Origin: Pachysolen tannophilus NRRL Y-2460
Lineage: Eukaryota; Ascomycota; Pichiomycetes; Alaninales; Pachysolenaceae
Length of the DNA: 64,000 nt
Direction of reading: 5' to 3'
Assembly (NCBI GenBank): GCA_001661245.1
Contig: KV454018.1
Location: 873,271 to 937,270, forward strand
In this document: piece after piece, positions 11,147-19,716 of the stretch
Layout: every line of letters begins with the position of its first letter
Numbering within the stretch: the stretch's first letter is position 1
Notes under the pieces: generated by a model
Told to the model about the DNA's origin: nothing
Database searches by the model: none
Seen by the model: only the letters and a program-made list of their open reading frames with translations
Translations under genes and position numbers: made by a program

Positions 11147-11214
11147 CCTTGGAAACATATTATTTATGCGGGTATAACTGGGGATCTTCCAAGGAAGCGT
11201 GTTTTAGTCCGCAT
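11147..11214. repeat. Interleaved inverted repeats (pseudoknot-like order)
   Basis: CCTTGGAA at 11147-11154 pairs with TTCCAAGG at 11187-11194, and ATGCGG at 11166-11171 pairs with CCGCAT at 11209-11214. The order is A-B-A'-B'. Both pairs are perfect. This could be an RNA pseudoknot or two dyad protein sites; no known RNA family was recognised. Confidence 0.5.
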
Positions 11215-11444
11215 CTGGTAATGCTTAGAATTTTGTATGTGTTTTTTTTTTGTTTTTTTTAGCTAAAAGCAGTTCCAAGTGAATTTTATTTCTTTTGACT
11301 TTCTTTGTTTTTCTTTCGTTTCCCCGCTAACACTTTGCTGCGCTTTCCTCTTCTACGCTGCTGGGCGCATGCATAAATTCTTAGTTTCTCTTTAGCGGGG
11401 CGGGAAAAAAGAACGAGGGAGGGAGGAGGAGGGCGGCGGCGGAC

Positions 11445-11534
11445 CTAGAACCAGCCCAAAGGTTCAGCCTAAAAGTTCAGCCTAAAAGTCCATCTTAAAG
11501 GTTCCAGCCCTGGTTCCAGCTTAAAGGTAAGCTT
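11445..11534. repeat. Degenerate 13-base tandem array
   Basis: About six to seven units resembling AAAGGTTCAGCCT. The clearest are 11458-11470 and 11471-11483; weaker units follow to 11534 with CCAGCC or AAGCTT endings. It lies about 1 kb before the GPI-protein gene. Confidence 0.7.
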
Positions 11535-12509
11535 TAATAAGGGGGACCTAGTTAAGACTTAAGACTTTTAGCGAATTTCTCTCAGCATCCGCTAATTCTA
11601 GAACCTCAAAAAAAAAAAAAAACCAGTCGTAATTTCAGTCGTGTGAGCGCAGTATACTCCATCATCTTATAGTAATAACCAGCACATAAACAAACTCTTT
11701 TTTTTGTTTTTTACAGTATTTTCAAGGCGTACCTCAACAGTATGCCCCATTAAGACTTCAGGATATAAACAAGAGAGTAAATAAAGAGAGTAAAAACAGA
11801 GTTAACACTGGTTACACTTTAAACACTGGTTACAATAAAAACTATAACTTTATTTCAGTTTTTTTTTCTCTTGGCTAAAAATATTCTTCACATATAGAAA
11901 CTTTGAAATCTTACAAGGAAAAAAGAAATAAAACAAAAGATAGAAAAAGAAAATCTAAACTTCTTCCCTTTTTAAACATTGGTTGTCATGGAACTTGCCT
12001 TTTTCCCAATTGGTAAGTTTTCTTTATGCACGTTCAAAAAATTGCATACAAAAAGGCAACACTAGTAAATAAAAAAGGCAACGCACAAAGAAGGCAACTT
12101 ACGCACACTTGCACACTCGTTCACTCACTTTTACGCACTTTTTTTCTTTTTTTCCCAGTGTTTTCAGAGTTTTCAGCTCAATTGATAAGGCGGGACTACA
12201 AGCGACCAAAAGATAAAAGAAAAAAAGAAAAAGAAAAAAAAAAAAGAAATATAAATAAGTAAATAAACATTGAAAATTTTCATGCCCTTGAAAAGCCAAG
12301 CAAGTTGGATAAACAAAGAAATAAACAAGAGAACAAGGGGAAAAAAAAATAAATAAAAAAAAAAAAAGAGGATATAAATATCCCATACTTTTCTTCTTTT
12401 TTTTTACTTTTTTTTTCTTTTCATTGTATAATAATATATCGATATAATTCAATCCAACTTGATACATTCGCTCCAAACTTTATATCCTTAAATTTAATAA
12501 ATATATACA

Positions 12510-12809
12510 ATGAGATTTTCTACTGTTTCCATGATTGCTGCTTTAGCAGCCACTATTAGAGCTGAAACTGTTTATGTTACAAGTGAATCAAGTGTCACTG
12601 ATACTATTACATCATGTGCTTCAACAGTTAGCAATTGTCCAGCTACTCTGACTAGTGCTGCTCTGACCAGTAGTGCTTATGCCTACTCTTCAGTTGCTGC
12701 TACCAACGCAACTGTTTCCACCTACGAGAATGCCGGTGCTGCTAGAAGTGGCTCTTATGCTGCTGTTGGTGCTGCTGCTTTGGTTGGTGTTGCTCTCTTT
12801 GGTTTATAA
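12510..12809 (+). CDS. Small GPI-anchored cell-wall protein
   Basis: 99 residues. The N-terminus (MRFSTVSMIAALAATIRA) is a signal peptide with likely cleavage after A18. The mature part starts ETVYVTSESSVTDTITSC and carries two cysteines (C36, C43), a Ser/Thr/Ala-rich stretch and one N-glycosylation site (N66-A-T). The end (ENAGAARSGSYAAVG followed by a hydrophobic tail to FGL) fits a GPI signal with an attachment residue near N74-G76. Such small proteins are wall or plasma-membrane structural proteins; I do not recognise a specific orthologue. Two CTG codons lie inside the Ser/Thr-rich spacer. Codon use (GCT, ACT, GTT) is biased as in highly expressed genes. Confidence 0.85.
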   Translation: MRFSTVSMIAALAATIRAETVYVTSESSVTDTITSCASTVSNCPATLTSAALTSSAYAYSSVAATNATVSTYENAGAARSGSYAAVGAAALVGVALFGL

Positions 12810-13348
12810 ACAAAATAAACAAATTAAAACAACAACAAAAAAAAACAAATATATATATATATTATTTTATTTGTTAATTTAAATATTAATTTCTACAATT
12901 GAATCGAAATCGCTTTTATTGAGAAAAGAAGTTATTAGTATTACAAAAAAACTTACAAAATATTTATTTTAAAAGAATTAATTATGCTACAATTTTTTTC
13001 TTTTTTTTTTTTTTTATTTTATTTTTTACCATATGTGGTTGAGATAGGTCTGTTGTATACTATAATTTGAAATTCTCGGATTTTTTTTAGAGGTTTTTAT
13101 TTTCTATTGAGTGAATACATACATATACATATATATATATATACATATATACAAGTTTAGTAATAATAGAATTCGTAATAAATAATAATATTGCAGAAGT
13201 CTACAGGTTGTATTTAAGCTAAACAAAGGCATAATTATTATTACTAAAAAGAAAACTATGGAATTTATTTTATTTTTTCAATATTTAGATAAATAAATAT
13301 GTAAATTTGCTTAATTCAAAAAAATAAAAAAAAAAAAAAAAAAGAAGG
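12810..13348. other. Convergent 3' region of the GPI-protein gene and HDA3
   Basis: AT-rich, with TA repeats near 12850 and 13120-13150 and poly-T/poly-A tracts (13005-13015, 13329-13342). It presumably holds the 3' ends of both transcripts. No gene seen. Confidence 0.5.
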
Positions 13349-15568
13349 TTAGCGTGAAGGCTGACCTTGTCTTGGCCTATTTCCAGTAATTATATTAGTA
13401 TTTACTCCATTCATCTTTAACCGTTGTGCAGTTGGAATTAAAGATAATTTTTGTAAATTTATTTCTAAAATTCGAAGTAAATCTTCATTTAAATTTTCTA
13501 AATTTTTAATTTCATTTAATTTAAATTGTTTATTTTTAAGAAATTCCAGTGAATTTTTTTCTGTTTCAATTTCTTGAAATTGATTTAAATTTTTAACTTT
13601 ATCATTTAATTGATAATTTTCAAGTTCAAGCTTATTAATTTCTTTATCAAATTCATCAATTGATTTTAATGCATTCGTTAATTCTTGTGACATATACTTA
13701 TTTTCTTGTTCTTTATTTTGTAATTTAACTAATTCCAATTCATAATCTTCTTTTAATTTAATTAACTTTAATTGATTTTGAGTATATTTAATAAGATTTT
13801 TATTAGAATCATTTCCATTTTCATTCAATGAATTTAATTTAATTATTAATTCTTCAACTTCAGTTTCTAATTTTTTGAAAAAATTTTTGAAATTTTCAAT
13901 TTTTTCTTGTTTTAAATTATTATCATTATCAATTTTATTTAATTTTTCTTTTAAATCATTTAAATCTTTATTTATCTTATATTTTGATTCTTTTGATTCT
14001 TTAATATCTTCAATTCTAATATCATGAATATAATCAAAAGTTTCAAGTTCTTTATTAATTCCATTAAATTCTAATAAATACATATTAAAATTTTGAATTA
14101 ATTTATGAGTCAATACATTATCAAGATAATTTTGTTGTTTGCTAGTTCTATGTATACCAGTCATTAATGATTGATTGGAAGATTTAACTGGATTTGATAC
14201 ATAGTCATTATTTATTCTTTTCAATTGATAATATGATAACCATTTTCTCTTTTTAACAATGTGATGGTTTGGTAATTGTAATACATTATCATCATTATTA
14301 TTAAAATTAAATTTAACTTCAGTCAACAAGGATTTTTCAACGTCATTAGGGGTAAAACTTTTAATCGGTCTAAGATCAGGTAATGGCCATGGGAATAATC
14401 CAGATTCTTCAATTTTTTTAAAATTTTTATTCATCTTGTCATTGTCAATTAAAGATTGAGGTGCTAAATGTTTAAACCATTCAACTAAATATTTTAAATT
14501 TGTTGAATAAACCGATTTTAACTCTGAAGGAATCACACCAATACTATCTCTCATACATACTATAGCTGCTGTTACTGGCTTTAAATAAGCAACATCTCTT
14601 TTATCGTTAAAATTTTTACGGAAATATAATGCAATGTGTTCAATAGTGTTACTCGGCACTAATCTTAAAATTTGAGGTTTTTTTGGTAAATTGTTGTTGT
14701 TGTTACCGTTGAGTAAAACTGAGATAAAGTTATCCATAGTGCTTACACTTATATCAAAGACTATGAACAAATCTATCACTCTTTTATCATTATTTAACAA
14801 TTCTTGATTATACATTTCTTTATTCAATTCAACTTCAAGTGAAGGCAATAGATGAACAGTTAATTGATACAGTTGTTGCAGCTGATCAGCTTGTTTTTTA
14901 CTCTTATTGCTAGTTATCACTCTATCACCTGAATATCTTTTAATATTGCATTTATGTCCCAACAATAAACTTTCAATTAAATCCATACATTTCCCAGAAC
15001 TTGAAACTATCACAAGATTAAAATTTTCCGCCAATAAGATTTTGTCCTTATCTTCTTTTCTTGTAAACCCATTTCCCAGGTTATTGTTAACATTTTGTTT
15101 TTCTTTTTTATTCCCATTTGTAGTTGTACCATTATTATCTGTAACATTTTCACAATATAATTTTTCTATAATATTTAATATATCATGTAAAACTCCAAAT
15201 TTACCACTTGTTTCAGCAATTGTCTTATACATGTCCTTAGAAGTCAAATTTTTCGGGAAAAAATGATCTATAAGTAAATAAGGATGGTTGCTCACCAATA
15301 ACGAGTTATCCAACAATGTCTTTAACGAATCTATAATTAATTGGTCTTGAATATCATTATTTTCATTTTTCATGTACCGTTCATAAAATTTCAAAATGTC
15401 ACTATAGTGTAAAGACACTATCTGATCAAACAACTCCTTCTGAAAGTCAGTTAGCGGAGTCAAAAGCTTATAATCTCCTGATACAGAATACTGGTGGTCT
15501 ATCTTGAAATTCGATGAATCAATTATCAGTGGTTCCGGTGTGGAATCTAAAATTTTCAGCAAATTCAT
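13349..15568 (-). CDS. HDA3: HDA1 histone deacetylase complex subunit 3
   Basis: Hda3 pairs with Hda2 to form the DNA-binding arm of the Hda1 class II deacetylase complex; nuclear repressor. Matching blocks are LTPLTDFQKELFDQIVSLHY, HPYLLIDHFFPKNLTSKDM, SGKFGVLHDILN, CMDLIESLLLGHKCNIKRYS, ILRLVPSNTIEHI and FPWPLPDLRPIKSFT followed by DVEKSLLTEV. These make up the helicase-like N-terminal domain. The last 220 residues are coiled coil, as in the family. Length is 739, against about 655 in S. cerevisiae; extra Asn-rich loops explain this. The start MNLLKILDSTPEP aligns with the Hda3 N-terminus, where a CTG codon falls at an expected Thr/Ser. Confidence 0.92.
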   Translation of the reverse strand: MNLLKILDSTPEPLIIDSSNFKIDHQYSVSGDYKLLTPLTDFQKELFDQIVSLHYSDILKFYERYMKNENNDIQDQLIIDSLKTLLDNSLLVSNHPYLLIDHFFPKNLTSKDMYKTIAETSGKFGVLHDILNIIEKLYCENVTDNNGTTTNGNKKEKQNVNNNLGNGFTRKEDKDKILLAENFNLVIVSSSGKCMDLIESLLLGHKCNIKRYSGDRVITSNKSKKQADQLQQLYQLTVHLLPSLEVELNKEMYNQELLNNDKRVIDLFIVFDISVSTMDNFISVLLNGNNNNNLPKKPQILRLVPSNTIEHIALYFRKNFNDKRDVAYLKPVTAAIVCMRDSIGVIPSELKSVYSTNLKYLVEWFKHLAPQSLIDNDKMNKNFKKIEESGLFPWPLPDLRPIKSFTPNDVEKSLLTEVKFNFNNNDDNVLQLPNHHIVKKRKWLSYYQLKRINNDYVSNPVKSSNQSLMTGIHRTSKQQNYLDNVLTHKLIQNFNMYLLEFNGINKELETFDYIHDIRIEDIKESKESKYKINKDLNDLKEKLNKIDNDNNLKQEKIENFKNFFKKLETEVEELIIKLNSLNENGNDSNKNLIKYTQNQLKLIKLKEDYELELVKLQNKEQENKYMSQELTNALKSIDEFDKEINKLELENYQLNDKVKNLNQFQEIETEKNSLEFLKNKQFKLNEIKNLENLNEDLLRILEINLQKLSLIPTAQRLKMNGVNTNIITGNRPRQGQPSR

Positions 15569-16072
15569 TTTCCTTACTCTTCACTTTCACTTTCACTTTC
15601 CTTTTCCCTTTCCCTTTCCGTCAACTTCTCCAATCTAATTTTTTTTCAACATACACTTTCTCCACTCAAAGGATAAAGACAAACTTCTATATCTAGAGCT
15701 CACAGAATATTTATTCAAATACTTGTTCTTTCACCAAAAATCAACAAGCATTTATTGAATTATACAAACCCTTATACAAAGAAAGGTTTCAACCTTTCCT
15801 ACTTTGGACATGCAAAATAAAACAAAAATTATTAAAAAAATTTCCTAAAACGGCAAACTCCCCAAACGGGTAATTGCTTAATTTATTAACATAAAAAGAC
15901 AAAAGAGGAAATGTCTTTTAGAAAAGAGTCTATCTATACACCACACCGACGATATAACGATAATAACGAAATAAATGAAATAAAAGAGAAATGAAAAGAG
16001 AAAGAGATATAGAATAAGTAGAAATAGAAAAAGGTGAATAATGAATAATTGGGACAAGAAGAGGTTCACTCT
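15569..16072. promoter_or_regulatory. HDA3 upstream region
   Basis: Contains a pyrimidine microsatellite of CACTTT/CCTTTCC units (15585-15622) just upstream of HDA3. A perfect hairpin GAAAGGTT-TC-AACCTTTC lies at 15781-15798. The rest is AT-rich 3' sequence of the oxidase-like gene. No gene seen. Confidence 0.4.
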
Positions 16073-18073
16073 CTAACTGTATGTTTGTAACTCTATTTCC
16101 TCTGGTCTTTCTAACTGATTGTAGCTTCTTTTTCTTGCATATGGAAGAACCTTATTTTTGATGAAAAAGAACAGACCTATTGCCAATGCAAGACCAAGGA
16201 TTATACCGATTGGAGAGTACTTTGCCTTTTCCTTTTCGTCGTCGCTGCTGCTGCTGCTACTACTGCTGCTATCACTGGTACTGTCACTGCTGCCTGAGGT
16301 TTCCTTTTCTGAAGAACCGGTTGAGCCTCCAGCTGTTGATGACAGAATTACTGAGGATAAAGTTGTTGCAGTTGAGGATCTAATAGCTGAATAAGAGCTA
16401 CTAGTTGTAGTTCCGCTTGTTGTGTTTGTACTCAGTGTAGTGTTTTTTTCAGAGGTGACCAATACAGACAGTGAATCTTGGTTTTGAGAAATCCAAGGTT
16501 GAATAATTTCGCCTTTACCTCTAGGACGTAATTGAGTTTGTTTCCCATAATGACCAGTTCCAGAATTTGCACCAGAGTTTGAATGTGGACAAAATTTCTT
16601 GAAATCCTCGCTCATTTCACCGTCCTGCGGTCTAACTTCGGGACATTCAACAGAAAAAGCTGTCAAGTAATGTGGTAAACGTAAATCATCTTCATAATGG
16701 AAATTCCAAATTTCTGGAGTATCAACTTTAAATCTAACAACCATGTGAGAAAATCCATTTAAACTAACAGTATCTCTAATCAATGGATATTCTGGGTATT
16801 CTCTCTTGCGGTCAGAGTTATAAGGTTCCTTAGATCTTGAAAGAACTTGGAAATTATGGCCCTGAAGATAAAAAGGTTGTTTTATTAAATGAGCATTATT
16901 AATAACTAATTCAATAACTTGATCTTTTCTTAAAACAATTGATTCCTTATTTTTACCAAAGACTTCTTCCAGTTTATGCCAAGTATTATGTACTGCAGAC
17001 CACTGGACTTTTGATAATAAAGGACCATTCTTACCAAAACTTAATGAATCATGATCTTTCCAATCTAATAATATTTGATGATCAACATTGTTATATAGTT
17101 TAACTTTATTTGATGGTTTTAAAACCATATCATCAATAACATCTAATTTCTCCGAAGCTTTGAAATTCAGATTCATTGGTAAAGATTGATCTTTATCGTA
17201 GACTAACCAATTTACCGAATAGGTTTCCTTCATCAGATCATTCATGATTTGAACAATTCTATAATTTCTTTCAACTTTATTTTTGGTAATTAATAATACT
17301 CCATATCTTTGACCGGGATTAATAGATAAAGAACTAACTTCAACCGGTTCAACCATTACACCATCAACTTCCACTATGATAAAAGAATGATTATCAATAT
17401 ACATGTATTGAGTGGCAGATCTACCAACATTAACAACTCTAAGATAATATGATTTACCAGGTTGAACTTGCCATTTTGCCTTTGTTGTTTCATTAAATAA
17501 TAAAGATTTAACTATTGGGATTTTGGAAGAAACTTGATCCAGTACCAGTACATCAGAAAGTAAATTATGAGACCATTCACTTAAAGTTAAAGTGATATCA
17601 TCATCATAAATAAAAGAAAAATCTTTATTCTTATTTTCTGGTTCAACTATGAATAAACCTCTTAACCCATCACTATATTGGCGACTATCACGTGCATGGT
17701 ACCAAAAAGTACCAAATTGATTTTTAACTGTAAAATCATATACAAAATTTTCTCCAGGTAAAATATCTTTTTTAGAAGAAGTTAGTGATAATGGCCCATT
17801 TTCCAGTAAAATGGAATCATCAGGTAAAATACCATGAAATTGTAAAGAAGTTGGCACGTCTTCTAATAAATTTGTTACATTAATAACCACTCTATCATTT
17901 TTCGTTATTCTAATAGTAGGTAATGGCCATTCATTATTAATACCAATAACTTTTCTCTCTTTTAAGCCATCAGGGTTTGCGTCCACATAAGTTATATTGA
18001 AATTATAGTAGTGCGTTTCCGAAGCTAAAGTTAAAACTAAGAACTCAAATAACACTATGAGTTCTAATAGCAT
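16073..18073 (-). CDS. Fet3/Fet5-type multicopper oxidase homologue with copper ligands lost
   Basis: 666 residues: signal peptide (about 1-18), three cupredoxin domains, a Ser/Thr-rich stalk (about 540-610), one membrane span (about 617-638) and a short basic/acidic cytosolic tail, the layout of Fet3/Fet5 ferroxidases. The fold is recognisable (VINVTNLL, FGTFWYHAR, LTLSEWSHNLLSD, VQPGKSYYLRVVNVG, WNFHYEDDLRLPHY). Of the ten copper ligands only H80, H126 and H459 remain. The HxHG motif is QFHG, WYHSH is WYHAR, HPFHLHGH is QPFYLQGH and HCHIEWH is HYEDDLR. The type 1 cysteine is Y460. The Fet3 iron-site Asp before HPFHLH is His here. The frame is intact, so this is probably an expressed non-catalytic protein (chaperone or partner for the iron permease or a true oxidase, by inference). 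It is divergent from AOS1. Confidence 0.85.
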   Translation of the reverse strand: MLLELIVLFEFLVLTLASETHYYNFNITYVDANPDGLKERKVIGINNEWPLPTIRITKNDRVVINVTNLLEDVPTSLQFHGILPDDSILLENGPLSLTSSKKDILPGENFVYDFTVKNQFGTFWYHARDSRQYSDGLRGLFIVEPENKNKDFSFIYDDDITLTLSEWSHNLLSDVLVLDQVSSKIPIVKSLLFNETTKAKWQVQPGKSYYLRVVNVGRSATQYMYIDNHSFIIVEVDGVMVEPVEVSSLSINPGQRYGVLLITKNKVERNYRIVQIMNDLMKETYSVNWLVYDKDQSLPMNLNFKASEKLDVIDDMVLKPSNKVKLYNNVDHQILLDWKDHDSLSFGKNGPLLSKVQWSAVHNTWHKLEEVFGKNKESIVLRKDQVIELVINNAHLIKQPFYLQGHNFQVLSRSKEPYNSDRKREYPEYPLIRDTVSLNGFSHMVVRFKVDTPEIWNFHYEDDLRLPHYLTAFSVECPEVRPQDGEMSEDFKKFCPHSNSGANSGTGHYGKQTQLRPRGKGEIIQPWISQNQDSLSVLVTSEKNTTLSTNTTSGTTTSSSYSAIRSSTATTLSSVILSSTAGGSTGSSEKETSGSSDSTSDSSSSSSSSSDDEKEKAKYSPIGIILGLALAIGLFFFIKNKVLPYARKRSYNQLERPEEIELQTYS

Positions 18074-18621
18074 TTTTCTTTTTCCTTATATCACACAAAA
18101 TATATAATATATATACATATATATATATATATATCAACCAAATCAGTTATTTATTCTTTCAAAATCAGATTCTTCATTAATATATATGGAATTAAAAAAT
18201 TTTTTCGAGTACCAATATTCCATATTCCAATAATTCCAATAATTTCAATAATTCCATATTAACGTCTTGAAATTTCAGTCTGTTAAATTACGGAACAGAA
18301 ACATTGAAATTGAATTAACCTTGCATAATCGGGCAGATCACTAATTTAGCAAGTTGCGGTACGCATTTTGACTAAAAGCAGTAGGCATATGCGGTGCACT
18401 TATGCTGTACACACACGCTGTACACACATGCGGTGCGCGTTTTAATTTTTTTGTTTTTTTTTGGAAACTTGTGTTTTAAAAACACTACCTTTATTTTATG
18501 GTTGTTGTTTTTTGTAAGCAGAAGGGAAATTATCAAGTATTGGTTAGAATTGGAATTGGGATTCGAGTAGGAGTATTGTTGAAAGAAAGATTTTCTGTTT
18601 GATTTTTTCTTTTTTTGTAAG
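18074..18621. promoter_or_regulatory. Divergent oxidase-like / AOS1 promoter region
   Basis: AT-rich near the oxidase-like gene, with a (TA)n run at 18090-18135 and repeated AATTCCA blocks (18215-18260). A short GC-richer patch has ATGCGGTGC twice (18389-18397, 18428-18436) around two tandem GCTGTACACACA units (18404-18415, 18417-18428). It may be a regulatory module shared by both genes. Confidence 0.45.
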
Positions 18622-19683
18622 ATGGTGGAAAATAAAGAGGATAACAAGACGCTTTCGGCAGATGAGATTGCTTTGTATGATCGTCAGATCAGGTTATGGG
18701 GAATTGATGCACAGACAAGAATTAGATCTTCCAAGATTTTAATTGTGAATTTGTCATATGTTGGAGTTGAAATTGTTAAAAACTTGATGTTAAGTGGTAT
18801 TGGGCAGTTGACCATATGGGATAGCTCTGTTGTTTGTGAAGAGGATTTGGATGGGAATTTTTTCGTTAATGAAACTCATTTGGGTAAATTAAAAGCAGAA
18901 GCATCATTTAACAAGATTAAAGATTTAAATTCTAGAGTAAAATTAAATGTTATTACCACTGAATTAGATATGTCAGATAATGATTTTTTCCAAAAATTTG
19001 ATTTGATTATCGGAACAGAATTGATTAAAACCAATATTGTTAAATTAAATGGGATAACTAGAAATTTGAATATTCCATTTTACTCTACCGGTTTACATGG
19101 ATTATTTGGGTATATTTTTGTTGATTTAATTAATTATCAATCATCTTTGAAGATACCGAAAAATTTCAATAATACATACAATAAATTGGGGGAAATTGAT
19201 AGTGCTAGAGAAATAGTGAAAATGAATCAATTGAAAGAAAATGATGAAATATTAGATGAAATAATTTTTTCAAATAATTATAAACCTTTTGAAGATGTAA
19301 TTAATTTACAAAATTTGAAATTGAATGAAGTTTATACAACAAAGAGAAAATTGAAAAAAATTACACCTAGTTTACCAATAATTTTAACTTTATTTGATTA
19401 TCCTTTAAATAAAGAAAAAATTGATGATGTTGATATTGAATTTAAAGATTTACAACTGAAAAATTTGAAAACTATAGAAATTTTAAAATTAAATTTAAAA
19501 AATGATGATGAATATTTGAAAATTTTATCAAAACAAGCTTTTTGTCAATTTCTGCCAGTTAGTGCTATTTTAGGAGGAGCTGTTGCACAAGATGTAATTC
19601 AATTTCTTTCAGGAAAAAATTGCTTTAACAACTTTGTCATATTAGATGGTATTAAAAGTGAAATGCCAATTTATATATTATAG
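18622..19683 (+). CDS. AOS1: SUMO-activating enzyme subunit Aos1
   Basis: Aos1 is the smaller half of the heterodimeric SUMO E1 (partner Uba2), which adenylates Smt3; nuclear. At 353 residues it matches the family size. The N-terminus LSADEIALYDRQIRLWGIDA is the Aos1/Uba1 signature, with the pseudo-nucleotide fold (ILIVNLSYVGVEIVKNLMLS, GQLTIWDS) next. The ThiF-like C-terminal block PVSAILGGAVAQDVIQFLSG and the ending NNFVILDGI are also typical. The catalytic Cys resides on Uba2. The residue before PVSAI is encoded by CTG, where E1 subunits often carry Ser. Confidence 0.94.
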   Translation: MVENKEDNKTLSADEIALYDRQIRLWGIDAQTRIRSSKILIVNLSYVGVEIVKNLMLSGIGQLTIWDSSVVCEEDLDGNFFVNETHLGKLKAEASFNKIKDLNSRVKLNVITTELDMSDNDFFQKFDLIIGTELIKTNIVKLNGITRNLNIPFYSTGLHGLFGYIFVDLINYQSSLKIPKNFNNTYNKLGEIDSAREIVKMNQLKENDEILDEIIFSNNYKPFEDVINLQNLKLNEVYTTKRKLKKITPSLPIILTLFDYPLNKEKIDDVDIEFKDLQLKNLKTIEILKLNLKNDDEYLKILSKQAFCQFLPVSAILGGAVAQDVIQFLSGKNCFNNFVILDGIKSEMPIYIL

Positions 19684-19716
19684 GTAGTTTATCAAATTAT
19701 TAATAATAATACACTT

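Larger units (their letters stand above)
10965..12509. promoter_or_regulatory. Long promoter region of the GPI-protein gene
   Basis: A 1.5 kb stretch without a convincing gene, unusually long for this window. It contains interleaved inverted repeats at 11147-11214 and a GC-rich island at 11335-11460 (GCGGGGCGGGA, G-rich purine run, GGCGGCGGCGG) that stands out in this AT-rich DNA. It also has a degenerate 13-base tandem array (11445-11534) and three AAGGCAAC boxes with repeated ACGCAC motifs (12053-12140). Purine and A tracts follow, then a TATATA-type leader before the ATG at 12510. The architecture suggests a heavily regulated wall-protein promoter, or an unrecognised noncoding RNA near 11140-11260. 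Confidence 0.5.

Noticed and set aside
12026-12476. Overlapping lysine-rich and phenylalanine-rich open frames
   Set aside because: Low-complexity translations of A and T tracts in a promoter.
18389-18400. Aft1-type iron site in GCGGTGCAC
   Set aside because: The core needs GGGTG (CACCC); this has CGGTG.
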